NCBI GenBank assembly: GCA_021777055.1
Contig: JAIQZO010000036.1
Coordinates: 124,001-188,000, forward strand
Direction: 5' to 3'
DNA from: Candidatus Anammoxibacter sp.
Lineage (GTDB): Bacteria; Planctomycetota; Brocadiia; Brocadiales; Anammoxibacteraceae
DNA length: 64,000 bases
In this document: piece by piece, positions 18,521 through 26,357 of the stretch
How the letters are laid out: every line of letters starts with the position of its first letter
Numbering within the stretch: the first letter of the stretch is position 1
Notes under the pieces: generated by a model
Told to the model about the DNA's origin: nothing
Database searches by the model: none
What the model saw: only the letters and a program-made list of their open reading frames with translations
Position numbers and translations under genes: made by a program

Positions 18521-19960
18521 TTAGAAAGTTAGTTTAAGCCCAGTCTCAACAGTATGGTAAGTATCCGAATCAAACTTTTCCAGTTCATATTTTCCAGTAA
18601 TCTCCCAACGATCAAACAATTTTTTCTTTATTTTAAGATAATAACTTCTCACATTATCCCGTTCGGTCTCATTAATAGACCCATTTACAAAAAAGCGATT
18701 GGTTGATAAATTACCTGTTCTTGTAAGTACAGGTGCGGTGGAATTATCAAATTTATACAAAGAGTAGTAGCTTCCCAAACTGATCTTCAACCTTTTGTTA
18801 AAATCTTTTGTTGCATCAAAGCTCAAAGATTGAACATCATCTCCAGCAGTTTCATAGTCATCACCTGTAACAGATAAAGTCAGACCCTTAACGGGGAAAT
18901 CAAAAACAGAAAACGTAATATAGTACCGTTCGTAGTCGTGATTAAATTGTTTCTCATCTGATTCATCCGATAGTTCTCTGAAACTAAACCCCACGTTCAC
19001 CCCCATATGATCACCAATCCCTTTATAAATATCCATAGTATACTGATCATATGGTTCATATCCGCCCATGATAGGGACGAATTCATCAAATTCTATCGTA
19101 TAATTATCGAGTCTTTGTGCCTGTTTATAATATGAAAACTGAATGTCAAGATCTATTGAAGGAAAATTCCATGATGATCTTATCTGAAAATCCCTGCTTA
19201 TTGAATCCAGCATGGAATATCGACCAAAGATATTCCACCACTGTTTGATATTTTGCCAGACACTGAAAATCAAAAGATTGTCATGATGATCATCTATATC
19301 AATATTATTATCACTCGTAGATATGTAATCAAACCTCAGGGTAGAACTTTCTAATGGTTTTATCTCTGCAGATACACCGCTAATCCAGTCACCATCAGAA
19401 CTGGATTCAAAAAAGTGTACAGGTATACCACCGTAAGCAGTAAATCGAACATTTTTAAAGAGTTTAACGCTCAGATGAATACCGTCAAAATGCAAATTTT
19501 CCACATCATATAAATACTGTCTTCCAATTTTTACACTGTCAATTAATCCGGAAAGTTTTACATTAGCATAAAATTCATAAAGGTATCCCCTTAAAGTTAT
19601 GTCATGGGTATCATCAATAGATCTGAAATGGGAACTGGGATCTTCTAAGTCCTCCCTCAAAGTCCCAAAAAAGACGGCAGAGACTTTATCACTATACGAA
19701 TCCCCATAATTTAAACGCAGAGATTCATAAAAATCCTGATCAGAACCGTCCTCTCCCTCCAAGAACCGACCTTTATAACGCATTTTTAAACTTCCAGAAA
19801 ATTCATTAAAAAAGTCTTTCTTGTTTTCAGGTGTAATGTTCTCAGTATCTTTTTCTGCAACTACCTGAGAAAACAAGGCTTTATCCGGCATAATTAATGA
19901 AAAGGCAAATAGAGCTATAAAGATATATTTAATCAGCTCTGTTTTTCTTTCGAAATTCAT
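18521..19960 (-). CDS. Predicted outer-membrane beta-barrel of a porin-cytochrome conduit
   Basis: This 479-residue protein has a Sec signal peptide (YIFIALFAFSLIMPDKALFSQ). From about residue 55 it is an alternation of amphipathic strands with acidic loops (SGSLKMRYKGRF, YLYEFYANVKLSG, ITFSVFDFPVKGLTLSVTG). It ends ETGLKLTF, a terminal phenylalanine typical of outer-membrane proteins. There are no cysteines for haem. It is first in the cytochrome run, directly before the 17-haem lipoprotein, matching the barrel-plus-cytochrome pairing of MtrB/OmbB systems. The barrel prediction is by eye; no sequence family was confirmed. Confidence 0.75.
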   Translation of the reverse strand: MNFERKTELIKYIFIALFAFSLIMPDKALFSQVVAEKDTENITPENKKDFFNEFSGSLKMRYKGRFLEGEDGSDQDFYESLRLNYGDSYSDKVSAVFFGTLREDLEDPSSHFRSIDDTHDITLRGYLYEFYANVKLSGLIDSVKIGRQYLYDVENLHFDGIHLSVKLFKNVRFTAYGGIPVHFFESSSDGDWISGVSAEIKPLESSTLRFDYISTSDNNIDIDDHHDNLLIFSVWQNIKQWWNIFGRYSMLDSISRDFQIRSSWNFPSIDLDIQFSYYKQAQRLDNYTIEFDEFVPIMGGYEPYDQYTMDIYKGIGDHMGVNVGFSFRELSDESDEKQFNHDYERYYITFSVFDFPVKGLTLSVTGDDYETAGDDVQSLSFDATKDFNKRLKISLGSYYSLYKFDNSTAPVLTRTGNLSTNRFFVNGSINETERDNVRSYYLKIKKKLFDRWEITGKYELEKFDSDTYHTVETGLKLTF

Positions 19961-20742
19961 CTACCATACCTCAATTTATATATGTTTACTTGTAACCAGT
20001 CAGTATCAAATAGACAGAATCCAGAATACAACATAGATGATGAATATGCTTCCAACAATTTGCGGATTTCATCTATATGTGATTTTTTATTCAATTAAAG
20101 TTGCTACACCATAAATCATACTCCAAAACAAAATAATAGCAAGATTCTTCAAATAAAACTTAAATAACATTTTAGGTAACATACTTTACTTGATTTACCT
20201 TCTTCAATTAAAACCTTCATCTCTATTAACAGAAATTGTGATTTATTATCTTCGTAGCTGAAACATAAAATTATAAATTTCCTCTTTGAGAAATAACTTT
20301 GTAAGATTGTAAATTAAAGCGCACAAATTTGGGCGCTTTAGAGCCAAACTATTAAATCTTGAAATGTGGGTGCTGCTTTGCTCATTCTGATCCTGTTTTT
20401 CGATTACAGAATAGTTACTATAAAGTTGTCTACCAAACATGCGTATGCTTGTGCGTTTAATAACATTATTTGGTCAAAAAATAAGCTATTAACGATTGAG
20501 AAGGTAAACGACAGCCCTTTAACTGTAATGATTATCTATAAGTAACAATTATTGCCAAAAAAATTGACAAAATAGATTTTATCTGGTATTTTATATTTTA
20601 TTTAGTATTTCTAAATGTTTAACATTTCAACCCCCATTCAACGTTAACAACTTATAATTATTTATTGCAAATTTCTATATGAGAAAAATGTGATAATTTA
20701 TAAAGTTTCATTTTAAGTTCTTTTTTAGAAAGGAGTCGGGAT
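19961..20742. other. Divergent intergenic region before the cytochrome locus
   Basis: This 780-bp AT-rich region separates the minus-strand conduit operon from the plus-strand cupin genes. A 64-codon minus-strand ORF inside it (20246-20440) has no recognisable family. A good sigma-70-like promoter for the cupins lies at 20564-20592. The promoter of the cytochrome locus must lie upstream of 19960 but I could not define it. Confidence 0.4.
20564..20592 (+). promoter_or_regulatory. Sigma-70-type promoter for the cupin pair
   Basis: TTGACA at 20564-20569 matches the -35 consensus and TATTTT at 20587-20592 follows after exactly 17 bp. It would give a leader of about 145 nt before the first cupin ATG. 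Confidence 0.45.
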
Positions 20743-21210
20743 ATGAGCACAGAAGAGTCACAGGAGAGCAACCCGGAAGCGGTTGAAGATGAAGGCAAAA
20801 CGATAGGCAGTGTTGAGTTCAGGCCTGAACGATTTGCAATACACAGGCAGGTGGAAAAAACTCTGGCTGGTAAATTTTCAACAGAGAGGCAGCATCCGGT
20901 TTTCATTGCAAAGCTACCTTCACACTGTGTAAGTATGAACGTTGGTATCATTGAAGCCGGAATTACAGGTGGAAACCACAGGCACTATTATGAAAGCATG
21001 ATTTATGTAATAAAGGGAGAGGGTTATTCGATAGTTGAAGGAGTTAAGGTCGAATGGCAAGGTGGCGATGTTGTTTATGTACCGCCTTGGGCATGGCATC
21101 AGCACTTTAACACAGACCCAGATAGAGAAGTGAGATACATAGCTTGCACAAACGCTCCTTTGTTACAAAACGTAGGTAATATTGCCAGACGAGAAGAAGA
21201 AACCAAATAA
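20743..21210 (+). CDS. Cupin-domain protein (paralogue 1)
   Basis: This 155-residue protein has a strong AAGGAG seven or so bases before its ATG. The single cupin fold spans about 60-140: motif 1 in GGNHRHYYESMIYVIKGEGYSIVEG and motif 2 in GGDVVYVPPWAWHQHF, supplying His/His/Glu and His metal ligands. The tail CTNAPLLQNVGNIARREEE is shared with the next gene. The N-terminal RHIDRQVEKT-like segment (FAIHRQVEKTLAGKFSTERQHP) also occurs in the third cupin at 50986. Substrate unknown; such cupins can be metal-dependent dioxygenases or binding proteins. Confidence 0.82.
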   Translation: MSTEESQESNPEAVEDEGKTIGSVEFRPERFAIHRQVEKTLAGKFSTERQHPVFIAKLPSHCVSMNVGIIEAGITGGNHRHYYESMIYVIKGEGYSIVEGVKVEWQGGDVVYVPPWAWHQHFNTDPDREVRYIACTNAPLLQNVGNIARREEETK

Positions 21211-21249
21211 AATAAAATCAATTTTCAGATTTATTGGAGGAAACTATTT

Positions 21250-21726
21250 ATGAGCAACGGTACAGGACCAAGGCCTGTAGGTGCAAGAACTACGGCCAGT
21301 TCTTCAACTTTCGGAACAACTACAGATGATGTAGAAGTTTTACTTCCTGATACAGTAATTGATCGTCAGGTAGAACAACGTAAGGACACCACTTATTCAA
21401 AAGAGAGAGGGTGCTCATCATTTCTGGCAAACATTCCATCGTTTACCATAAGTGTAAATATAGGGATCATAAAACCAGGCGGTAATGACGGAAAACACCG
21501 TCACTACTATGAAACCCTGATGTTTATTCTTGAAGGACGAGGTTATTCTGTTATTGAAGGTGAGAAAGTTGACTGGGAAGCTGGAGATGCCATCTATTTA
21601 CCTCCATGGTCATGGCATCAACATTTCAACGGTGATACGCAAAAAGAGTTGAAATACCTTGCCACCACAAATTCTCCTCTATTACAAAATGTTGGCGGTA
21701 TTGCCAGAAGAGAAGAAGCTGGATAA
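21250..21726 (+). CDS. Cupin-domain protein (paralogue 2)
   Basis: This 158-residue protein lies 39 bp after its paralogue, with TTGGAGG upstream of the ATG. The cupin motifs are GGNDGKHRHYYETLMFILEGRGYSVIEG and AGDAIYLPPWSWHQHF. The ending NSPLLQNVGGIARREEAG is nearly the same as in the first copy. An extra Ser/Thr-rich N-terminal 30 residues is variable. The pair is a clear tandem duplication and probably acts as a hetero- or homo-oligomeric metal-binding protein. No reaction can be assigned. Confidence 0.82.
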   Translation: MSNGTGPRPVGARTTASSSTFGTTTDDVEVLLPDTVIDRQVEQRKDTTYSKERGCSSFLANIPSFTISVNIGIIKPGGNDGKHRHYYETLMFILEGRGYSVIEGEKVDWEAGDAIYLPPWSWHQHFNGDTQKELKYLATTNSPLLQNVGGIARREEAG

Positions 21727-21751
21727 CAAACTGTCTTTTTCATAAATTAAC

Positions 21752-21800
21752 GCCCTGTCCTAAGACGGAATATTTGATAAATTCCGTCTTTGAATAGGGC
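21752..21800. terminator. Long hairpin between cupin 2 and yqeY
   Basis: AAGACGGAAT (21762-21771) pairs perfectly with ATTCCGTCTT (21781-21790), and outer GCCCT (21752-21756) with AGGGC (21796-21800). No strong T-tract follows. It may end cupin transcripts or form a 5' structure just 16 bases before the yqeY ATG. Confidence 0.5.
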
Positions 21801-21816
21801 TCATGCCATAGTAAAC

Positions 21817-22251
21817 ATGAGCGATTTTAACAAAAAAATAACTGATGATTTAAAGACAGCCATGAAATCCAAGGACAAATTAAGGGTTTCTGTTCTGCGT
21901 ATGATAATGGCAGAAATAAAGGTTGCAGAAAAATCAGGCAAAGAATTTGAACACATTGATGTGGTTAATAGCTATGCAAAGAAATTAAAAAAATCTATTG
22001 ATGAGTACAAAAAACTTGGAGCAGACGAAAACGTATCCTCACTGGAAAGTGAACTTAAGATCGCACAGGAATTTCTTCCAGAGCAGATGAGTTCGGAAGA
22101 GCTTAGCAAAATCATTGGGAATATAATTACTGAAAACAATTTTACCATTAAAGATATGGGCAAGATTATGAGATCAGTAATGGATAAGTACGGTGATGTT
22201 GCAGATGGAAAACAAGTACAAGAGATTGTAAAAGGTATACTGAACTCTTAA
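21817..22251 (+). CDS. yqeY: GatB/YqeY-domain protein
   Basis: I start at the ATG giving MSDFNKKITDDLKTAMKSKDK, the normal YqeY beginning, rather than the upstream TTG; 144 residues. Family features: LRVSVLRMIMAEIKVAEKSGK, ELKIAQEFLPEQMSSEEL, and the C-terminal MGKIMRSVMDKYGDVADGKQVQEIVK. YqeY proteins resemble the tail domain of the GatB amidotransferase subunit and may interact with tRNA; the exact role is not settled. There is no clear Shine-Dalgarno sequence; the hairpin upstream is close to the start. Confidence 0.88.
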   Translation: MSDFNKKITDDLKTAMKSKDKLRVSVLRMIMAEIKVAEKSGKEFEHIDVVNSYAKKLKKSIDEYKKLGADENVSSLESELKIAQEFLPEQMSSEELSKIIGNIITENNFTIKDMGKIMRSVMDKYGDVADGKQVQEIVKGILNS

Positions 22252-22270
22252 GTGTACGTATATAGCCAGC

Positions 22271-22289
22271 CGGTGGGCACTGCCCACCG
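22271..22289. terminator. GC-rich perfect palindrome after yqeY
   Basis: CGGTGGGC and GCCCACCG flank a three-base loop 20 bp after the yqeY stop. A second overlapping inverted pair, TGCCC/GGGCA, follows. It stands out against the AT-rich surroundings and could be a terminator without a T-tract, or a REP-like repeat. The rest of 22290-22596 shows nothing. Confidence 0.45.
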
Positions 22290-22596
22290 ACGGGCAGTAG
22301 TAACACATGCCTAATTACCTGTCAAGTAATCAAAGAATTTGTCTTAGACATAATTTGTAAGAACCACCGCAAACCATTAAATGGTTTCTAATTATATCCT
22401 TCAATATACTAATCTAACGTTCATTTTAGTTCATAAATATTCTTGTTAAAGATAATTTTAATATAAGGACGAACCTAATGTACAGAGCTTTAACTTCATA
22501 CAAATAATCTGACTTGTATTTGCATATAGTACTATGTAGAATATTAACTATCTCTTAACGAGTAATAAAGCTATGTGTTTAATTTAGAGGAAAGAA

Positions 22597-23229
22597 ATGA
22601 TAATAGAAAGCCTTGTAGTGGGCCCTTTGGAAGTAGGATGTTATATAATAGGTTGTGAAGAGACTAAACATGTTGCTGTAATTGACCCTGGCGGTGATGC
22701 GGACAAGATTGCACAAGTTATTAAAAAGAAAGGGTTGAAGCCTGTATATTTACTGGGAACACATGGACATTTTGATCATATAGCCGGTGTATACAACCTT
22801 CAACAGACCTTGGAATGTGAATTCTTAATCAGCAAAGAAGATTCCTTGCTTGTGGAAAACATTAAGGAACAAGCTATATTCTTTGGTTTTGATACTGTAG
22901 AAAAACCAAGAATAGACAGACACATCAAGGACGGTGACACCATTAATATAGGAAACATCACAGTGAAAGTACTTGATACTCCGGGGCACACCCCTGGGAG
23001 TGTATCTTTTGCAATTAATAAAAGTATCTTTGTGGGAGACACAGTATTTCAGGGTTCAATCGGAAGGACTGATCTACCTGGCGGATCATACGAAACACTT
23101 ATTAACTCTGTGAAAGAAAAACTATTTACACTTAATGATGATACAAAACTCTATCCTGGACATGGCCCCTCAACAACTCTGCGGGACGAGAAAAAATACA
23201 ATCCATTCTTAAATACCCTTGTATTATAG
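22597..23229 (+). CDS. MBL-fold metallo-hydrolase, glyoxalase II-like
   Basis: This 210-residue enzyme starts MIIESLVVGPLEVGCYIIG. The metal motif HxHxDH is seen in LGTHGHFDHIAG; further ligands are in LDTPGHTPGSVSFAI, the aspartate in FVGDTVFQGSIGRTDLPGG, and the last histidine in LYPGHGPSTTLRDEKKYNPFL. It belongs to the short glyoxalase II/hydroxyacylglutathione hydrolase-like group that occurs widely in bacteria. The true substrate may be a thioester other than lactoylglutathione. It has an AGAGGAAAG ribosome-binding site. Confidence 0.85.
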   Translation: MIIESLVVGPLEVGCYIIGCEETKHVAVIDPGGDADKIAQVIKKKGLKPVYLLGTHGHFDHIAGVYNLQQTLECEFLISKEDSLLVENIKEQAIFFGFDTVEKPRIDRHIKDGDTINIGNITVKVLDTPGHTPGSVSFAINKSIFVGDTVFQGSIGRTDLPGGSYETLINSVKEKLFTLNDDTKLYPGHGPSTTLRDEKKYNPFLNTLVL

Positions 23230-23309
23230 GTATCTTTTACAATATCTTCTGCAACACAACCCCTTATTATCTGAAAGGCAAGGAACATAATAAATTTCCA
23301 TAAAACAAA

Positions 23310-24374
23310 ATGCCATCTAGACTAAATCAATTCTTCTTGAAGTATACGGTTGCAAGGATTTGGAACCTTATTCTCTCAGAGATACAATATAAATTAAAGA
23401 GTCCGTATTTACATTGTTTTCCAGTTTCAGTAACAATTGAACCGGGTAACTTTTGTAATCTACAGTGTCCGTTATGCCCAACAGGGCAGAGGGATAAAAG
23501 TGCAAATCATGGATTCATAAAATTTGCAGATTATAAAAAGATTATTGATGAGATTGGACACTACATCATGTTAGTCAGGCTGTATAATTGGGGAGAGCCA
23601 CTGCTTAATAAAAACTTCAAAGAAATGGTTGAGTATGCTACTGCCAGAGGCATTGATGTAAAGATCAGCACAAACCTAAGCATGGAACTCACTGATACTG
23701 AGTTAGACTCATTGGCAAGAACAAGCCTTCGCAAAGTATACATATCCGCAAACGGGGCAAGTAGTGAAACATATGCGAAGTACCATGTTGGCGGCAACTT
23801 TGAGACCGTAATGAGGAACATGAAACTACTGTTAAAAAAGGCCCGTGAGATCAACAATAATTACACAAAGTATATCTGGCTATTCCACGTCTTTAGTCAC
23901 AATGAACATGAAATAAAAAAAGCAAAGGAGATGGCAAAGGAGATTGGAATAAAGCTAAATATAAATAAGATGCGAACCGACATGGGAAAAGAGGTATTTG
24001 AAACCCCTGAAGAAGCGATAAAAAGAGACAGTCAGTGGCTACCAGAAAATCCCGAATATAACATTTTCAATGTCGACAATAATACCGTGAGTAAAAACTT
24101 TAGATGCAACTTGCTCTGGAAAGAGACGGTAATAAACTGGGACGGTTCTGTTATGTCATGCTGTTTTATCTACAGCGAAAAGTTTGCATTTGGCAATTTC
24201 ACAAAAAATGGATTTAAGGAAGTGTGGAATAATGAAAACTATGTTACAGCTAGAAAGGCCGTAAGGAACAAAAAGCAAGAAAGAACTCCCCCTCCAGACA
24301 GTAAAGAGTTCAAAGAGAAAGGGTGTACAGTCTGCCACATATGCAAATCTAAAGGTTTCCCATTTAATCAGTGA
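23310..24374 (+). CDS. Radical SAM/SPASM-type protein
   Basis: This 354-residue protein has the radical SAM cluster motif CX3CX2C in PGNFCNLQCPLCPTGQ near residues 46-56. SAM-binding elements are RLYNWGEPLLN and STNLSMELTD. The C-terminal region carries extra cysteines (FRCNLLWKETVINWDGSVMSCC, then KGCTVCHICKSKG), fitting a SPASM or twitch auxiliary cluster. Such enzymes modify peptides, proteins or lipids; nothing adjacent encodes an obvious precursor peptide. It is followed by a tiny ORF and cbiE. Confidence 0.82.
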   Translation: MPSRLNQFFLKYTVARIWNLILSEIQYKLKSPYLHCFPVSVTIEPGNFCNLQCPLCPTGQRDKSANHGFIKFADYKKIIDEIGHYIMLVRLYNWGEPLLNKNFKEMVEYATARGIDVKISTNLSMELTDTELDSLARTSLRKVYISANGASSETYAKYHVGGNFETVMRNMKLLLKKAREINNNYTKYIWLFHVFSHNEHEIKKAKEMAKEIGIKLNINKMRTDMGKEVFETPEEAIKRDSQWLPENPEYNIFNVDNNTVSKNFRCNLLWKETVINWDGSVMSCCFIYSEKFAFGNFTKNGFKEVWNNENYVTARKAVRNKKQERTPPPDSKEFKEKGCTVCHICKSKGFPFNQ

Positions 24375-24385
24375 AAAGAGTTAAA

Positions 24386-24472
24386 ATGGAAATGAAAGTA
24401 ACTATTGTTGAATTTATAGTTGGAGCAGCCTTTCAGACTGTTTTTAAACGTTTTACTAATTCTACAGGTTAA
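24386..24472 (+). CDS. 28-residue ORF overlapping the cbiE start
   Basis: ATG 24386 opens MEMKVTIVEFIVGAAFQTVF and ends at a TAA whose last A is the A of the cbiE ATG (TAATG). An AAAAGAG lies eight or so bases upstream. The product has no recognised family. The exact stop-start overlap suggests translational coupling, or it may be chance. Confidence 0.3.
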   Translation: MEMKVTIVEFIVGAAFQTVFKRFTNSTG

Positions 24473-25113
24473 TGCAAATACCAGATAAAAAAAAAGTAAC
24501 TATTGTCGGATGCGGACCGGGAGACAAAAGCTATATCACGCAAATCGGCATAGATAAAATTATCGAATCTGAAATCCTTATCGGAAGTAAAAGACTTCTT
24601 GAAATCTTTCCCGATGTAAGTGCAAAACAGATTCTGTTAGGTAGAGATTACAATGACCTTGTAGAGAACATAAAAAAGTTAACATTAGAGTATAATAAAG
24701 TCGTTGTTCTTGTAAGCGGTGATCCCGGATTCTTCAGTCTTGCCAAGATACTTACAAAAAAGCTTGGGATTAACAACTGCAATGTAATACCTGGCATCAG
24801 TTCTGTACAGCTTGCATTTGCACGAATTGGCGAAAGCTGGTCTGACGCCCAGTTCATGAGCCTTCACGGCAGAGATGGCGAGTTAGAGCGTTTAACACAG
24901 ACCATAAAAGAAAACAATAAGGTTGCCGTCTTGACAGACGATATCAACAACCCTACAAGGATCGCAGAAGCACTTCAAAAAAACAACATCACTAACCGCA
25001 CAGCTTATGTGTTTGAAAATCTTTCTGCACACAATGAATCAATACATGAGTTTTCTATAAGATCCTTATGTAACGCAGATATAAATGGAATGAATATTGT
25101 TATATTTATGTAA
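24472..25113 (+). CDS. cbiE: Cobalt-precorrin-7 C5-methyltransferase
   Basis: This 213-residue SAM-dependent tetrapyrrole methylase starts VTIVGCGPGDKSYITQIGIDKI, the glycine-rich family start. It contains VVLVSGDPGFFSLAKIL (the central GDP loop) and VIPGISSVQLAFARIGESWSDAQFMSLHGRD, typical of CbiE. The CbiT decarboxylase half found in CobL is absent. It acts in anaerobic-type corrin ring synthesis together with CbiL, encoded 20 kb away at 45416. The translation start may be coupled to the small ORF just upstream. Confidence 0.85.
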   Translation: MQIPDKKKVTIVGCGPGDKSYITQIGIDKIIESEILIGSKRLLEIFPDVSAKQILLGRDYNDLVENIKKLTLEYNKVVVLVSGDPGFFSLAKILTKKLGINNCNVIPGISSVQLAFARIGESWSDAQFMSLHGRDGELERLTQTIKENNKVAVLTDDINNPTRIAEALQKNNITNRTAYVFENLSAHNESIHEFSIRSLCNADINGMNIVIFM

Positions 25114-25890
25114 GACAGTTGCGTTGATAAAACAAACCCAATTACATATACTTAAAGTAATCAGAAATTCGACATATAGCAATCCATCTTTCAGCTATCT
25201 TTGAATGTTATACAATCGCAATTTTCTCGATGTATCTGAGGCTACACCTGTGTAATCTCTCAATCATAACATTTAAATCTAACTAAAAACTCAGTCACTA
25301 AGTGTCAAATCTTTGATTGCTTTAAGTATATCAAAAAGGCTGTTCTGTATATTGTGCAAAAGATTCTCACATTTAAAACTATTGTGCAAAAGATTCTCAC
25401 ATTTAAAACTATAGAGCCGATAATAAACAGGCATTATCGATATTTATTTAAATTCTCATAAGGATATAGAGGTCCCCACATAAATTGGTTTTATGCATTA
25501 AAATCTCCATTTTTTGCACGCGGATTCTATGCAACCAAATTATCTGCACAAACGTAACAATCAGCATATATTTTAATTCTATTTAGGCAAAAAAATGCAA
25601 TGTAGATTATTAATGTTTATCCTACAATCACAGTAACGTCTTTATAATGATCTATGAAATTTATAAAAAAAACGTTTTTTTTATGACAAATACCATGATT
25701 TTTAGCTCTTATTGGCTTTGATGAGAAATTTTTAGTATACTATTTAGTAAATCAATTTCATAAAAGAGTTATCGAAATGCATTTGCTAAGGTTATAATTT
25801 TGTGATGAGAATATTCTGACATAATGAAATCTCAGAACTTGGATAACTTATTCAAAATTTTGTTCAACAAAATGCTGGAGAAAGAGTACA
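25114..25890. other. Intergenic, contains a tandem 30-bp duplication
   Basis: About 780 bp of low-GC sequence lie between cbiE and hsp20. No gene is supported. The one clear structure is the perfect tandem duplication at 25351-25410. The promoter of hsp20-lon presumably lies in the last 150 bp. Confidence 0.4.
25351..25410. repeat. Perfect 30-bp tandem duplication
   Basis: The unit ATTGTGCAAAAGATTCTCAC plus ATTTAAAACT occurs at 25351-25380 and again at 25381-25410 without a mismatch. There is no spacer and no third unit, so it is not a CRISPR. It looks like a recent replication-slippage duplication. Confidence 0.95.
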
Positions 25891-26334
25891 ATGAAAACAA
25901 CAGAAATCTCTGTTCCGAAAAAAATCGCTGATGGAGAATTCAATGCAGGCTTTATGATCGAAAAAGAGTTTATGATCTTCAATAAACCTGTTGTCTTCAC
26001 AACAACAAACCAATGGAGGCCGCCAACAGACGTTTATGAAACTATGGATAATTTTATGATCAAGATGGACATTAGCGGCATAGATACCAGTACTGTAAAA
26101 ATGTGCCTCAGGGAAAACGTATTGGTCATAAGCGGAAAGAGAGACTTTAACACCACACATTCTAACACACATTTTTATCAGGTAGAGATCCGTTATGGTA
26201 ATTTTGAGAGGGAAATATCTATACCAAAACCTATCATTGAAGATAAAATTGGAGCTAAATATAAAGATGGTCTTCTTATAATTCATTTGCCAAAAGCAGA
26301 TAAAACACATTACGATAAAGAACTCTCTATTTGA
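25891..26334 (+). CDS. Hsp20-family small heat-shock protein
   Basis: This 147-residue protein has the alpha-crystallin domain at about 45-145: DVYETMDNFMIKMDISGIDTSTVKMCLRENVLVISGKR, FYQVEIRYGNFEREISIPKPI, and YKDGLLIIHLPKA, matching the family's G-x-L-x-I/V-x-(L/V)P motif. It is an ATP-independent holdase chaperone. It ends 23 bp before lon, so both are probably one stress-induced transcript. Confidence 0.9.
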   Translation: MKTTEISVPKKIADGEFNAGFMIEKEFMIFNKPVVFTTTNQWRPPTDVYETMDNFMIKMDISGIDTSTVKMCLRENVLVISGKRDFNTTHSNTHFYQVEIRYGNFEREISIPKPIIEDKIGAKYKDGLLIIHLPKADKTHYDKELSI

Positions 26335-26357
26335 AACATAACCAGAGGTGAGATTTA

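Noticed and set aside
20246..20440. Minus-strand ORF of 64 codons, considered as a transposase end
   Set aside because: The ALIYNLTKLF segment only vaguely recalls transposase C-termini; no other part of a transposase or inverted repeats found.
24375..24471. Cobalamin riboswitch before cbiE
   Set aside because: No B12-box sequence and the space is too short; it also carries an ORF.
25351..25410. CRISPR-like repeat
   Set aside because: Two directly adjacent identical units with no spacer and no further copies; no cas genes in the window.
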